Positions 42,501 through 49,993 of a DNA stretch of 64,000 bases are shown piece by piece. Below the pieces are notes generated by a model. It was not told the origin of the DNA. It did no database searches and saw nothing but the letters and a program-made list of their open reading frames with translations. Positions within the stretch are counted from its first letter, which is position 1. Each line of letters starts with the position of its first letter. The translations under genes were made by a program, and so were the position numbers. The stretch is from Streptomyces sp. NRRL WC-3626 (GTDB taxonomy: Bacteria; Actinomycetota; Actinomycetes; Streptomycetales; Streptomycetaceae): the NCBI RefSeq assembly GCF_000718785.1, contig NZ_JOCA01000001.1:558001-622000 (forward strand), written 5' to 3'.

Positions 42501-42667
42501 TGACCTCGCCGGGGACGTTCCTCGTCGTGGTGGAGCCGGTGCGGCACGACGGCCCGGACTCCCGGCTCACCGTCACCGCCTGCGCCCCTGACGGCCGGGT
42601 CCTCGCCCGGTTCACCGATGTGTCCGTGGTCTCGGCCCCGCAGCTGGCGGCCAAGTTCACGGGCTGA
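36524..42667 (+). CDS. PfaA-like iterative polyketide synthase (KS-AT-ACP-ACP-KR-DH)
   Basis: This 2047-residue synthase is of the PUFA-synthase type. The KS (about 15-470) has C216 in DAACASSLGA, H351 in EAHGTGT and H391 in IGHTKAAAG. The AT (about 570-880) has S666 in GHSFGEL. A PfaA-type linker and Pro/Ala-rich spacer precede two tandem ACPs with serines S1179 and S1253 (LGIDSIKRVEIMGV). The KR (from about 1500; TGGARGI, Y1687 in QSDYAMAN) and a C-terminal dehydratase-like hot-dog region follow. Both ACPs stop at the same codon after EIMGV and lack the usual third-helix segment. The GTG start at 36524 overlaps the TE stop and follows a GGAGG site. Confidence 0.92.
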   Translation: MNESQQRTLDRRLARDPIAIVGLSALYPQARNLQEYWSNVVAAADCTTEVPTTHWDVGEFYDPDPSAPDKTYAKRGGFIPDIPFNPLEFGLPPNTLEVTDVLQLLSLVVTRDLLKDAGAEREWYDASRTGVVLGITGANQLTQPLTARLQSPVLKEVVRSCGLSDRDAEEIAAKFRMAYAPWEENSFPGMLGNVVAGRIANRFDLGGINMTIDAACASSLGAVRTAVSELLEGRADTMLAGGCDAENTIFMYMCFSKTPALSKSGVIRPFDGEADGTLIGEGIGMLALRRLADAERDGNRIYAVLRGLGTSSDGRFKSIYAPRKEGQMVALNRAYRDADVSPDSIELFEAHGTGTAVGDATEIGALTEVIGKDGGEREYAAIGSVKSQIGHTKAAAGAAGLIKLALALQHKVLPPTINVNRAGAAFGPDSPFYVNSATRPWIRDPKRPNRRAAVSAFGFGGTNFHAVLEEYGDGDDVAVRFPVARVHLWHAPDPTALADALASGAAPTGGPVPEGHARVAFAARGEEDARALREIALGELRSRAGESEWAHPKGVHYRRSAGATGRVGALFAGQGSQYVAPGLSAVLALPPLRSSFDRANRHYPEDTPLSRVAFPPPLVDEVGRAAQETALRATAYAQPAIGALSAGHFRYLTELGFAAEGFLGHSFGELTALYAAGVYDEDTLHRLARARGSAMSPASGQADDTGTMAAVFAPEERVAELLARREGLLVCNRNAPDQIVVGGATAEIELLLADAESAGVRARRLPVSAAFHTPFVAHAVDDFRTAVEAAEMAAPSGRVYANTSGADYGADVARNRRVLAEQLIHPVEFAARVEEMYADGFRVFVEFGPGTVLAGLVGRILRGRPHTAVSLDGGAGRDADLTLKQAVARLAVLGLPLATTDRYAAEAEQEVPAKGMTVMLNGINYVSPQRRAAYQDVLASGYKVALPTAPAPVVVAPPPPAPSPQAAPEAAVSRLPAVVPEPDHPRTAQENTPMPSDRLTELISDHLSLHDEYLNGQLQSAERLTRLLERADDEGRLDHVLPGISSVKEHGLAIGRTHVRANEVLGRLASLELGAEAAPVAQAPALPAPAPVAQEPALPAPAPLPLPEPAVAPALPATWTPAPAQAPAPEPAPAPAPAAGMDAGKVRSVLLEVVADKTGYPADMLDLTMNVEADLGIDSIKRVEIMGVTLGDIVDFIAGETTTTTVAPAAPSTGPDADTVRATLLEVVADKTGYPADMLDLTMNVEADLGIDSIKRVEIMGVQAALVELSASDPLLDAYHPDHGALVVDDGSQLAARLVERLTGTGRRVHTLRLPGVPARSNDVHDHALTGWGPTELAAQIEEIFADRIALVVDVTAQPRAEWAESTRRLAHSLLVARHVVAPLTSAAEHGRAAFLTATVLDGAFGLTGVAEELAPAGGVAGLVKTLALEAPALFCRAVDLDPALDAATGAALLLDEAADSAPEPVQVGLDGTRRVGLTLAERPLAEELPEVGAPTSDDLLVVTGGARGITATCLLELAERHRPGLLLLGRTPLDAEPGWAQGVPDAGLKAAAAASLTASGEKPTPKKVGRLAADVTGGREIRATLDALHAAGSEAEYLAVDITDQAATAAALAPHRDRVTGLVHGAGVLADQLIAHKKASEIERVFAPKLAGLRSVLAALPAERLRHVVLFSSVAGFFGNQGQSDYAMANEVLNTWAASARRRLPGARITSLNWGAWDSGMVSPQIKAVFEERGIPLIQAPEGARLFAEQFAPERAADTVTVLGPTTPLSSRERPAPASVATVRRSLTELAGTPLVTDHLIDSVPVLPATVAIGWALGAVEHAEGRRAVRLRDFSVHKGIVFDGTGPDECRVVMTPADGEVTVAVRSVTKDGAIRPHYAATVVTGPAPAPAAPLTGLPAPGGGADAAGLYEDGTLFHGPALRGLRRVLADEEARLVLECEPVATAVRTSAASWYAAGPADLLLQAALVWVRRFRSAAGLPLAVGGVELHAPLTSPGTFLVVVEPVRHDGPDSRLTVTACAPDGRVLARFTDVSVVSAPQLAAKFTG
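39971..40309 (+). repeat. Tandem ACP-coding repeat, 99 bases identical
   Basis: The two ACP segments at 39971-40087 and 40193-40309 are 117 bases long, 222 bases apart. They differ at two positions near the start and are identical over the last 99 bases (39989-40087). Both repeats end at the same GGCGTC codon pair, after which the sequences diverge completely. This pattern suggests recent gene conversion, or a repeat collapsed during assembly. Confidence 0.85.
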
Positions 42668-42693
42668 CCCGTGGCCTGTGCCGGACGTACCGA

Positions 42694-42719
42694 GCGGGCG
42701 GCGGTTCTCCGCCGCCCGC
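42694..42719. terminator. Perfect 11-base-pair hairpin between the two synthase genes
   Basis: GCGGGCGGCGG pairs with CCGCCGCCCGC around a TTCT loop in the 92-base gap between the two large synthase genes. It begins 26 bases after the first stop. It may attenuate transcription or stabilise the upstream message. No other terminator is seen until after the operon. Confidence 0.6.
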
Positions 42720-42759
42720 CCCACAGGATCCCCCGTTCGGGAAGGAACCTCCCCCTGTC

Positions 42760-45700
42760 ATGAGCAGATACGCGATCGTCGGGATCTCCTGCCTGTTCCC
42801 CGGCGCCCGGACTCCCGAGGAGTTCCGGCACAACCTCCGAAGCGGCACGGACAGCCGCCGCGACGGCGGCGAGGAGGTCTTCGGGCCGGCGCTCGACGAG
42901 CGTGACCTCGACCCCCGCCACCGCATCACCTCCCGTCGCGGCGGGTTCGTCACCGGCTTCGAGTTCGACCCGACCGGCTACCGCCTCGACCCCGGCCGGC
43001 TCGCCCGGCTGGACCGGATCTTCCACTGGTCCCTGTACGCGGCCCGGGAGGCGCTGCGCGACTGCGGCGTGGACGAACGGCCCGAGACCCTGGCCCGCAC
43101 GGGCCTGGTGATGGGCAACTACTCCTTCCCCACGCCCGCCTCGGCCGAGGTCAGCGTCCCGCTGGCGCAGGAGGCCGTACTGGCCGGACTGCGCCGCGCG
43201 GACGCGCCCGAGCTGGCCGGGCTGCCGCAGGGCCGCCCGCTGATCGACCGTACGGCCGTCGTCCCGGAGAACCTGCGGGTCAGCGGGTCGCCCGCCGCCG
43301 TCACCGCCGCCGCGCTGGGCCTCGGCGGGCCCCGCTACTGCCTGGACGCGGCCTGCTCCTCCGCGCTGTACGCGCTCAGTCTGGCGTGCGGCCATCTCGC
43401 CTCCGGGCAGGCGGACCTGGTGCTCGCGGGAGGGGTCTGCGCCCCCGATCCGACGCTGATCCATCTGTCGTTCTCCGATCTGCACGCCTATCCGGAGAAC
43501 GGGTTCAGCCAGCCCTTCGACCGCCGTTCCGGTGGCATCGTCACCGGTCAGGGCGCCGGCATGGTCGCGGTCAAGCGGCTGGCGGACGCGCTGCGCGACG
43601 GTGACCGCATCCACGCGGTGGTGGACGGCATCGGGCTGTCCAACGACGGCTCCGGACGCCATCCGCTGGTCCCGCGCAAGAGTGGTCAGCTCGACGCGCT
43701 GGCGCGGGCGTACGCGGACGCGGGGGTGGACCCGGCCGGCATCGACTACCTGGAGTGCCATGCCACCGGCACGCCGATCGGGGACGCCACCGAGGCCGAG
43801 TCCGTCGCCGAGTTCTTCGGCGCGCACGGCGGGGTGCCGCTGCTCGGCTCGGTCAAGGGCAACATCGGGCATCTGCTGACGGTGGCCGGTCTGAGCAGTC
43901 TGCTCAAGGTCGTCCTGGCCATGGACGACGGTACGATCCCGCCGACGACCGGCGTGGCGGAGCCGCTGTCCTCCCCCGACGGCGGGGTCGGCGAAGGGGC
44001 CCTGGTGCGGTCCGCGCGGGCGTGGCCCGAGGGGCCGGGCCCGCGCCGGGCGGCGGTCTCGGCGTTCGGGTTCGGCGGCACCAACGCGCACGTCGTGCTC
44101 TCGGACGCCACCTCCGCCGCTCACGACGACACCGGACCCGCCGTGCCGCCCGCCCTGGACGTGGTGGGCCTGGGCGCGCACTTCGGGTCGCTCGAGACCG
44201 TGGAGGCGTTCGAACGCGCCGTGCACCGGGGCGACGACGATCTGCGCCCGCTGCCGGAGCAGCGCTGGCGCGGCCTGGACCGTACCGACGGCGGCACCCT
44301 GGAGGAGGCCGGACTCACCGCTCCGCAGGGGGCGTTCGTCGACGGGGTCGAGGTGGACCCCGTGGAGCTCCGGGTGCCGCCGTCCGACCTGCGGATCTAC
44401 AACCCGCAGCACGCGCTGATGACCAAGGTCGCCGACGAGGCGCTGCGCGACGCCGGTTACCGGCTCGGCGCCGGGCCGGGCGACACCCCCGATCCGCGCC
44501 GGGTCGCCGTGGTCGTGGTGACGGAGATCGAGCCGTACACGCACGCCCGGCTCAGCCGTCACGGGCTCGGGGCGTTCCTGCGCCGCGAGTTCGACGAGGC
44601 GGGCCTGGAACTCACCGAGGAGCAGCGGGCGGCACTCGCCGCGGTCTCCCGGGACGCCGTGGTGGACCCGATCGGCGCCAACGAGGTGCTCAGTTACATC
44701 GGGAACATCATGGCCGGGCGGATCTCCTCCCGGTGGAACCTGACCGGACCGTCGTTCACCCTGTCCGCCGACGGTGCCGGTACGGCCGAGGCCCTCGAGG
44801 TGGCGCGGCTGCTGCTGCTCGACCCGGACCTGGAAGCGGTGCTGGTCGGCGCCGTCGATCTGGCGGGCTCGGCGGAGAACCTGCTGACCTGGCCCGAGCT
44901 CGACGCCGGGGCGGGGCTGTCGTTCAACGACGGCGGCCGCGGGCGGCGGGTGGGCGAGGGCGCCGGCGCCCTGGTCGTCACCCGCGCGGACGCGGCCGGG
45001 AGCACCGGCCGGGTGCACGCCCGGGTCGACGGGACGGCCGTACGGTACGCGCCCGCCGACGGCGCGCTGCCCGGCGCGGACGCCGGGGAGCTGGCAGAGG
45101 CCGCTCGGGCGGCCCTGGCGCAGGCCGGTGTCGACGCCGCCGAGGTGGGCTATGTGGAGGCCCACGCGGACGGTACGCGGGACGCGGACCGCGCGGAGAT
45201 CGCGGGGCTCGCGCAGGTGTACCGCGCGGGCGCCGGCGACACCGCCCTGGGCAGTGTGAAGGCGCAGCTCGGTGACACCGGGTGCGCGAGCGGGATGGCC
45301 GGGCTGCTCCGGGCGGTCCTGTGTCTGCGGTACGCGTATCTGCCCGGTACGCGCGGCTGGTCGCGGCCCGCCGACGAGCTCGCCGACGCGTTCGAGGCGT
45401 CCGCCTTCCATGTACCGGAGACGTCGCGGCCCTGGCTGCGCGAACGTGCGGGCACTCGCCGGCACGCGTCCGTGAGCATGCTGGGCGCGGGCGGCTCACA
45501 CGCCCATCTCGTGCTGTCCTCGGTGCCCGGCGCCGACCGGCCCCGGCCGGTCGCCGACTGGTACCGGGCGGGCGGTCCCGTCCTGCTGGCCGTCGGCGCG
45601 GACACACCGGACGCGCTGGTCGCGGAGGCCGGGCGGTACCGGGCTCTGCTCGACGACGGCGCCGACCCGCACGCGCTGGCGCGGGAGGCGGCCGGCCGGC

Positions 45701-48700
45701 TCGACGGCCGGCGGCTGCGCGCCGTCCTGGTCGGACACGGCCGCGAGGAGCTGGTGAGGCAGCTGGAGCTGATGGCCCGTGACGTGCCCGTGGCGCACGC
45801 CGAGGGCCGGGAGTGGGCCACTCCGTCCGGTTCCTTCTTCACGCCCCGGCCGCTCGGCCCCGAAGGCCGGGTCGCCCTGGTCTACCCGGGCGCCTTCAAC
45901 AGCTATCCGGGGCTCGGCGCGGACCTCTTCCGCGCCTTCCCCGCCCTGCTGGACCGTTTCGAGGGGCAGGCCGCCGAGCCGGCCCGGATGCTGCGCGCCG
46001 CGCATCTGTACCCGCGGTCGCGTGAGGCGCTCACCCGGCGCGATCTGATGAAGCTGGAGGAACGTCTCGGCGGTGACGTGCCGTTCATGCTCGCCACCGG
46101 CACCAGCTTCGCCATCCTGTACACCGCCCTGGTGCGGGAGGTGCTGGGCGTCACCGCGCACGGCGGGTTCGGCTACAGCCTGGGCGAGTCGAGCATGCTG
46201 TTCGCGACCGGCGGCTGGGACCCGGCGGGGCGCAGCGACTCGCTGATCAGCGACAGTCCGGTCTTCCAGGACCGGCTGTGCGGCCCGCGGCGCACCGTGC
46301 GCGAGGCGTGGGGGCTGCCCGAGGAGACCCCGGACCCGTCCGTGTGGGCCTCCCATGTGCTGCTCTCCGCCGCCGAACCGGTGCGTGAGGCGCTCACCCG
46401 CCACGACCGGGTGTTCCTGACCCATGTCAACACGCCGGGTGAGCTGGTGATCGCCGGTGATCCGGCGCAGTGCCGGGCGCTCATCGAGGAGGTGGGCTGC
46501 CGCGCGGCCCGCTCGCCGGTGAACGTGGTCATGCACTGCCCGGTCGTGGACGCCGAGTTCGACGGTCTGGCCCGGCTGAACGACTATCCGACCGGTTCCT
46601 TCGGGGACCTGGAGCTGTTCAGCGCGTACGACTACGAGCCGCTGGCCGCCGACCGGCTGGCCGATTCGCCGCGGCGCATCGCGACGACCCTGCGTTCGAC
46701 GATCGACTTCCCGAGGCTGGTGCACGCGGCGTACGAGCGCGGCTACCGCTACTTCATCGAGGTGGGCCCCGGGGCCACCTGTTCGCGGTGGATCCGCGAC
46801 ACGCTCGGCGACGCGCCGCACATGGCCGCCTGCGTGGACCGCCGCGGGGTGTCCGCCACGACACCGCTCGCCCAGCTCGTGGCCCGCCTCGTGGGGCACG
46901 GAGTGCCGGTGGACCTGTCGGCCCTGCTGGGCCCCGAGCCGGCCGCGCGGCCCGTGCCGGCCGGCCGCCGGCTGCCCACCACCCGGGTGGGTCTGGGTGA
47001 GCCCGTTCCCGACCGCGTCGCCCGCGAGGCGGCCGAGGTCCTGTCCGCCCTGCGTCCCGGGGTCGCCGAGCCGTCCGCGGCCCGGCCCGAACCCGCCGTC
47101 CCCGTCCTGTCCGCACCGCCGGAGGTGCCCGCCGCCATGCCCGCCGACCCGACCCTCGAGATGTCCGAGGTCATCACCTTCGACGGGGAGCCGGCCACGG
47201 TCCTTCCCTGGACCCCGCCCGCCCCGGCGCCGGCCCCCGCCGCACCACCCGCGCCTGCGGCCCCGCCCCGCCCGGCCGCCCCTTCGGCGCCGGCGGCCGC
47301 CCGCACCGGCACAGGGCCCGCCGCGGAACTGGTGCGGGAGCTGCGCCGGGAGATCGTCGCCGCGCACGGTGTGGTGATGGAGACCCACCGGGTGCTCCAG
47401 GCGGCCACCCTGGACCGTACGGAGGCACTGCTCGGCACACCGGCACCCGCCGTGCCGCGCGCCGCGCCCGCCCCGGTCGCACCCGCCGCCGTACCGCCGC
47501 CCGCGCTGCCCGCGCCGTCCGCGCCGTCCGCGCCGTCTCTGCCCCCGGCACCGCGCGACAGCGCCGCGGACGACGGTGTGGTGTGGGACGAGGCGCAGCT
47601 GCTGGAGTTCGCGACCGGCTCGGTGGCCGAGGTCTTCGGCCCCGAGTTCGCCGAGATCGACACCTTCAAGGCGCGGGTGCGGCTGCCGGCGCCGCCGTAC
47701 CACTTCGTCACCCGCGTCACCGAACTGGACGCGAAGCCGGGTGTGCTCGAGCCCGCGAGGATCACCACCGAGTACGACGTGCCCGAGGACGCCTGGTACG
47801 CGGTGGACGGCGGGGTCCCGCCGGCGGTGACCGTGGAGTCCGGGCAGTGCGACCTGCTGCTGGTCGCCTATCTGGGCATCGACTTCCGCAACAAGGGCGA
47901 GCGGGTCTACCGGCTGCTCGACAGCTCGCTGATCTTCCGCGGCGGGCTGCCCACCACCGGGCAGACGCTGCGCTACGAGATCTCCATCGACCGGTTCGTC
48001 CACCAGGGCGACACCACGATCTTCTTCTTCAGCTACGACTGCTACGCCGACGGCGAGCTGATCCTCGAACTCCGGGACGCCTGCGCCGGGTTCTTCAGCA
48101 AGGCGGAGCTGGACACCCCGCTCGGCGTCGTCATCACCGACCAGGAACGGGCCCGCCGCGCGGCCCTCCCGAAGGGCACCTTCAAGCCCCTCGCGTACAC
48201 CGGCAAGAACCAACTCGACGCACGCGACCTGGAGTTGCTGGCCCAGGGCCGGCCCGGTGACGTGTTCGGCCCGGACCACGCGCAGGACCCCGGCATCAAC
48301 CCGGCGCTGCGGCTGCCGGACGCCCGGCTGCGGATGGTGGACGAGGTCGTCATCGACCGCAAGGGCGGGCCGTGCGAACTCGGCGCGATCAGTGCCGTCA
48401 AGCGGCTGGAGCCGGACGCCTGGTACTTCACCTGCCACTTCCCCGACGACCCGGTACTGGCCGGCTCCCTGATCGCCGAGGGCGCCATCCAGATGCTGCA
48501 GATCTACCTCATGCACCAGGGCATGCATCTGACCCTGCCGGACGCCCGCTTCCAGACGGTCACCGACCGGCGCATCGACGTCCAGGTGCGCGGCCAGGTC
48601 ACCCCGAAGGACGCCGAGATCCGCTACGAGGTCGAGGTCACCGAACTGACCCTGCTGCCCCGGCCGACGGTCATCGCGGACGTCCTCATCCACCTCGGGG

Positions 48701-49962
48701 ACAAGCCGGTGGTGCGGATGCAGAACCTCGGTCTGCAGATCGTGGAGAAGCCCGGTACCCCGTACCGGCCCGAGGCCGGAGGCGTCCCCGCCTTCCTCGG
48801 CCGCCGCAACCGCAGCGGCGAGGCCGCCATGATCAACGAGCTGCATCTGGCGCACTCCGCCAAGGGTCTCCTCGACATGGCGATGGGCCCGGAGTTCGAG
48901 ATCTACCGCGACAGCAGGGCGCCCTACATCCCCAACGGCGACTTCCAGTTCGTCGACCGGGTCATGTCGCTCACCGGCACCCGCGGCGATCTCAGCCCCG
49001 GCTCCGAGATGGTCACCGAGTACGACTCCCCGGACGACGCCTGGTACTACCGGCAGAACTCCTCGCCGTACATGCCGAACTGCGTCTACATGGAGAGCTC
49101 GCTGCAGGCGGCCATCTTCCTCGGCTACTACCTGGGCGCGACCCTGCGTGAGCCGCGGGAGCAGTACGCGATCCGCAACCTGGACGGCCGGGCCACCCTG
49201 GTCAAGGACATCGACCTGCGCGGCAAGACCGTACGGCACCGCTCGAAGCTGCTGATGACGAGCGTGGTCTCCGGCGCCGTACTGCAGAACTTCTCCTACG
49301 AACTGTCCGCCGACGGTGAGGTGTTCTACACCGGCGAGTCCCTCTTCGGGTACTTCTCCGAGTCCGCGCTCGCCAACCAGGTGGGCCTGGACAGCGGCAC
49401 GTACAAGCCGACGTGGCTCGAGGAGGAGAAGCCCGCCCCGGAGCGGGTGAGGCGGCTCGAACTGGGCCCGGACGCACCCGCGTTCCGCGACGACTCCGGC
49501 GGCGGGCTGCGTCTGCCGGGCGGGCGTTTCGACCTGGTGGACCGGGTCGACCTGGTCGCGGACGGGGGCCGGCACGGCGCGGGCTATCTGCACGGGCACC
49601 GCGGTATCCGGCCCGACGAGTGGTACTTCGACTGCCACTTCCACCGCGACCCGGTGATGCCGGGCTCGCTCGGCGTCGAGGCGGTGCTCCAGGCGCTGCG
49701 GCTGTTCGTCCTGGACCAGGACCTCGCCCGCGGTATGACCCGGCCCCGCTTCGCCATGGCCACCGATGTGGAGATGTCCTGGAAGTACCGGGGGCAGATC
49801 CTGCGCGACGACCGCGAGCTCTTCTTCGACGTGCACGTCAAGGAGGTCCGCGAGGAGGCGGGCCGGCTGCTGCTGATCGCCGACGCGGACCTGTGGAAGC
49901 CGGGGCTGCGCATCTACGAACTGACCGACGTGGCCATCGAGGTCCGTCCGGATGCCGACTGA
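42760..49962 (+). CDS. PfaC/PfaB-like synthase subunit (KS-CLF-AT-DH-DH)
   Basis: This 2400-residue protein begins with an active KS (C199 in DAACSSALYA, H334 in CHATGTP). A second KS-like domain (about 455-920) follows, whose cysteine is replaced (SADGAGTA, G672), i.e. a chain-length-factor type. An AT (about 1030-1370; S1140 in GYSLGES) is followed by a Pro/Ala linker. Four hot-dog folds from about 1610 to 2395 form two FabA-like dehydratase pairs. The catalytic histidines are H1893 (FTCHFPDDPVL) and H2293 (FDCHFHRDPVMPG), and the other two folds lack them. PUFA synthases use such dehydratases to set and isomerise double bonds. The AT fused here matches what is a separate PfaB in marine bacteria. 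A GGAAGGA site precedes the ATG. Confidence 0.92.
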   Translation: MSRYAIVGISCLFPGARTPEEFRHNLRSGTDSRRDGGEEVFGPALDERDLDPRHRITSRRGGFVTGFEFDPTGYRLDPGRLARLDRIFHWSLYAAREALRDCGVDERPETLARTGLVMGNYSFPTPASAEVSVPLAQEAVLAGLRRADAPELAGLPQGRPLIDRTAVVPENLRVSGSPAAVTAAALGLGGPRYCLDAACSSALYALSLACGHLASGQADLVLAGGVCAPDPTLIHLSFSDLHAYPENGFSQPFDRRSGGIVTGQGAGMVAVKRLADALRDGDRIHAVVDGIGLSNDGSGRHPLVPRKSGQLDALARAYADAGVDPAGIDYLECHATGTPIGDATEAESVAEFFGAHGGVPLLGSVKGNIGHLLTVAGLSSLLKVVLAMDDGTIPPTTGVAEPLSSPDGGVGEGALVRSARAWPEGPGPRRAAVSAFGFGGTNAHVVLSDATSAAHDDTGPAVPPALDVVGLGAHFGSLETVEAFERAVHRGDDDLRPLPEQRWRGLDRTDGGTLEEAGLTAPQGAFVDGVEVDPVELRVPPSDLRIYNPQHALMTKVADEALRDAGYRLGAGPGDTPDPRRVAVVVVTEIEPYTHARLSRHGLGAFLRREFDEAGLELTEEQRAALAAVSRDAVVDPIGANEVLSYIGNIMAGRISSRWNLTGPSFTLSADGAGTAEALEVARLLLLDPDLEAVLVGAVDLAGSAENLLTWPELDAGAGLSFNDGGRGRRVGEGAGALVVTRADAAGSTGRVHARVDGTAVRYAPADGALPGADAGELAEAARAALAQAGVDAAEVGYVEAHADGTRDADRAEIAGLAQVYRAGAGDTALGSVKAQLGDTGCASGMAGLLRAVLCLRYAYLPGTRGWSRPADELADAFEASAFHVPETSRPWLRERAGTRRHASVSMLGAGGSHAHLVLSSVPGADRPRPVADWYRAGGPVLLAVGADTPDALVAEAGRYRALLDDGADPHALAREAAGRLDGRRLRAVLVGHGREELVRQLELMARDVPVAHAEGREWATPSGSFFTPRPLGPEGRVALVYPGAFNSYPGLGADLFRAFPALLDRFEGQAAEPARMLRAAHLYPRSREALTRRDLMKLEERLGGDVPFMLATGTSFAILYTALVREVLGVTAHGGFGYSLGESSMLFATGGWDPAGRSDSLISDSPVFQDRLCGPRRTVREAWGLPEETPDPSVWASHVLLSAAEPVREALTRHDRVFLTHVNTPGELVIAGDPAQCRALIEEVGCRAARSPVNVVMHCPVVDAEFDGLARLNDYPTGSFGDLELFSAYDYEPLAADRLADSPRRIATTLRSTIDFPRLVHAAYERGYRYFIEVGPGATCSRWIRDTLGDAPHMAACVDRRGVSATTPLAQLVARLVGHGVPVDLSALLGPEPAARPVPAGRRLPTTRVGLGEPVPDRVAREAAEVLSALRPGVAEPSAARPEPAVPVLSAPPEVPAAMPADPTLEMSEVITFDGEPATVLPWTPPAPAPAPAAPPAPAAPPRPAAPSAPAAARTGTGPAAELVRELRREIVAAHGVVMETHRVLQAATLDRTEALLGTPAPAVPRAAPAPVAPAAVPPPALPAPSAPSAPSLPPAPRDSAADDGVVWDEAQLLEFATGSVAEVFGPEFAEIDTFKARVRLPAPPYHFVTRVTELDAKPGVLEPARITTEYDVPEDAWYAVDGGVPPAVTVESGQCDLLLVAYLGIDFRNKGERVYRLLDSSLIFRGGLPTTGQTLRYEISIDRFVHQGDTTIFFFSYDCYADGELILELRDACAGFFSKAELDTPLGVVITDQERARRAALPKGTFKPLAYTGKNQLDARDLELLAQGRPGDVFGPDHAQDPGINPALRLPDARLRMVDEVVIDRKGGPCELGAISAVKRLEPDAWYFTCHFPDDPVLAGSLIAEGAIQMLQIYLMHQGMHLTLPDARFQTVTDRRIDVQVRGQVTPKDAEIRYEVEVTELTLLPRPTVIADVLIHLGDKPVVRMQNLGLQIVEKPGTPYRPEAGGVPAFLGRRNRSGEAAMINELHLAHSAKGLLDMAMGPEFEIYRDSRAPYIPNGDFQFVDRVMSLTGTRGDLSPGSEMVTEYDSPDDAWYYRQNSSPYMPNCVYMESSLQAAIFLGYYLGATLREPREQYAIRNLDGRATLVKDIDLRGKTVRHRSKLLMTSVVSGAVLQNFSYELSADGEVFYTGESLFGYFSESALANQVGLDSGTYKPTWLEEEKPAPERVRRLELGPDAPAFRDDSGGGLRLPGGRFDLVDRVDLVADGGRHGAGYLHGHRGIRPDEWYFDCHFHRDPVMPGSLGVEAVLQALRLFVLDQDLARGMTRPRFAMATDVEMSWKYRGQILRDDRELFFDVHVKEVREEAGRLLLIADADLWKPGLRIYELTDVAIEVRPDAD

Positions 49963-49993
49963 CCGCAGGCACGGCCGAGGAGTTGTGTTGTCC

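Noticed and set aside
36524..49962. Enediyne-type iterative polyketide synthase
   Set aside because: Two large subunits with tandem ACPs, a CLF, FabA-like DH pairs and a PfaD homologue match PUFA synthases. The single-subunit enediyne PKS and its accessory genes are not present.
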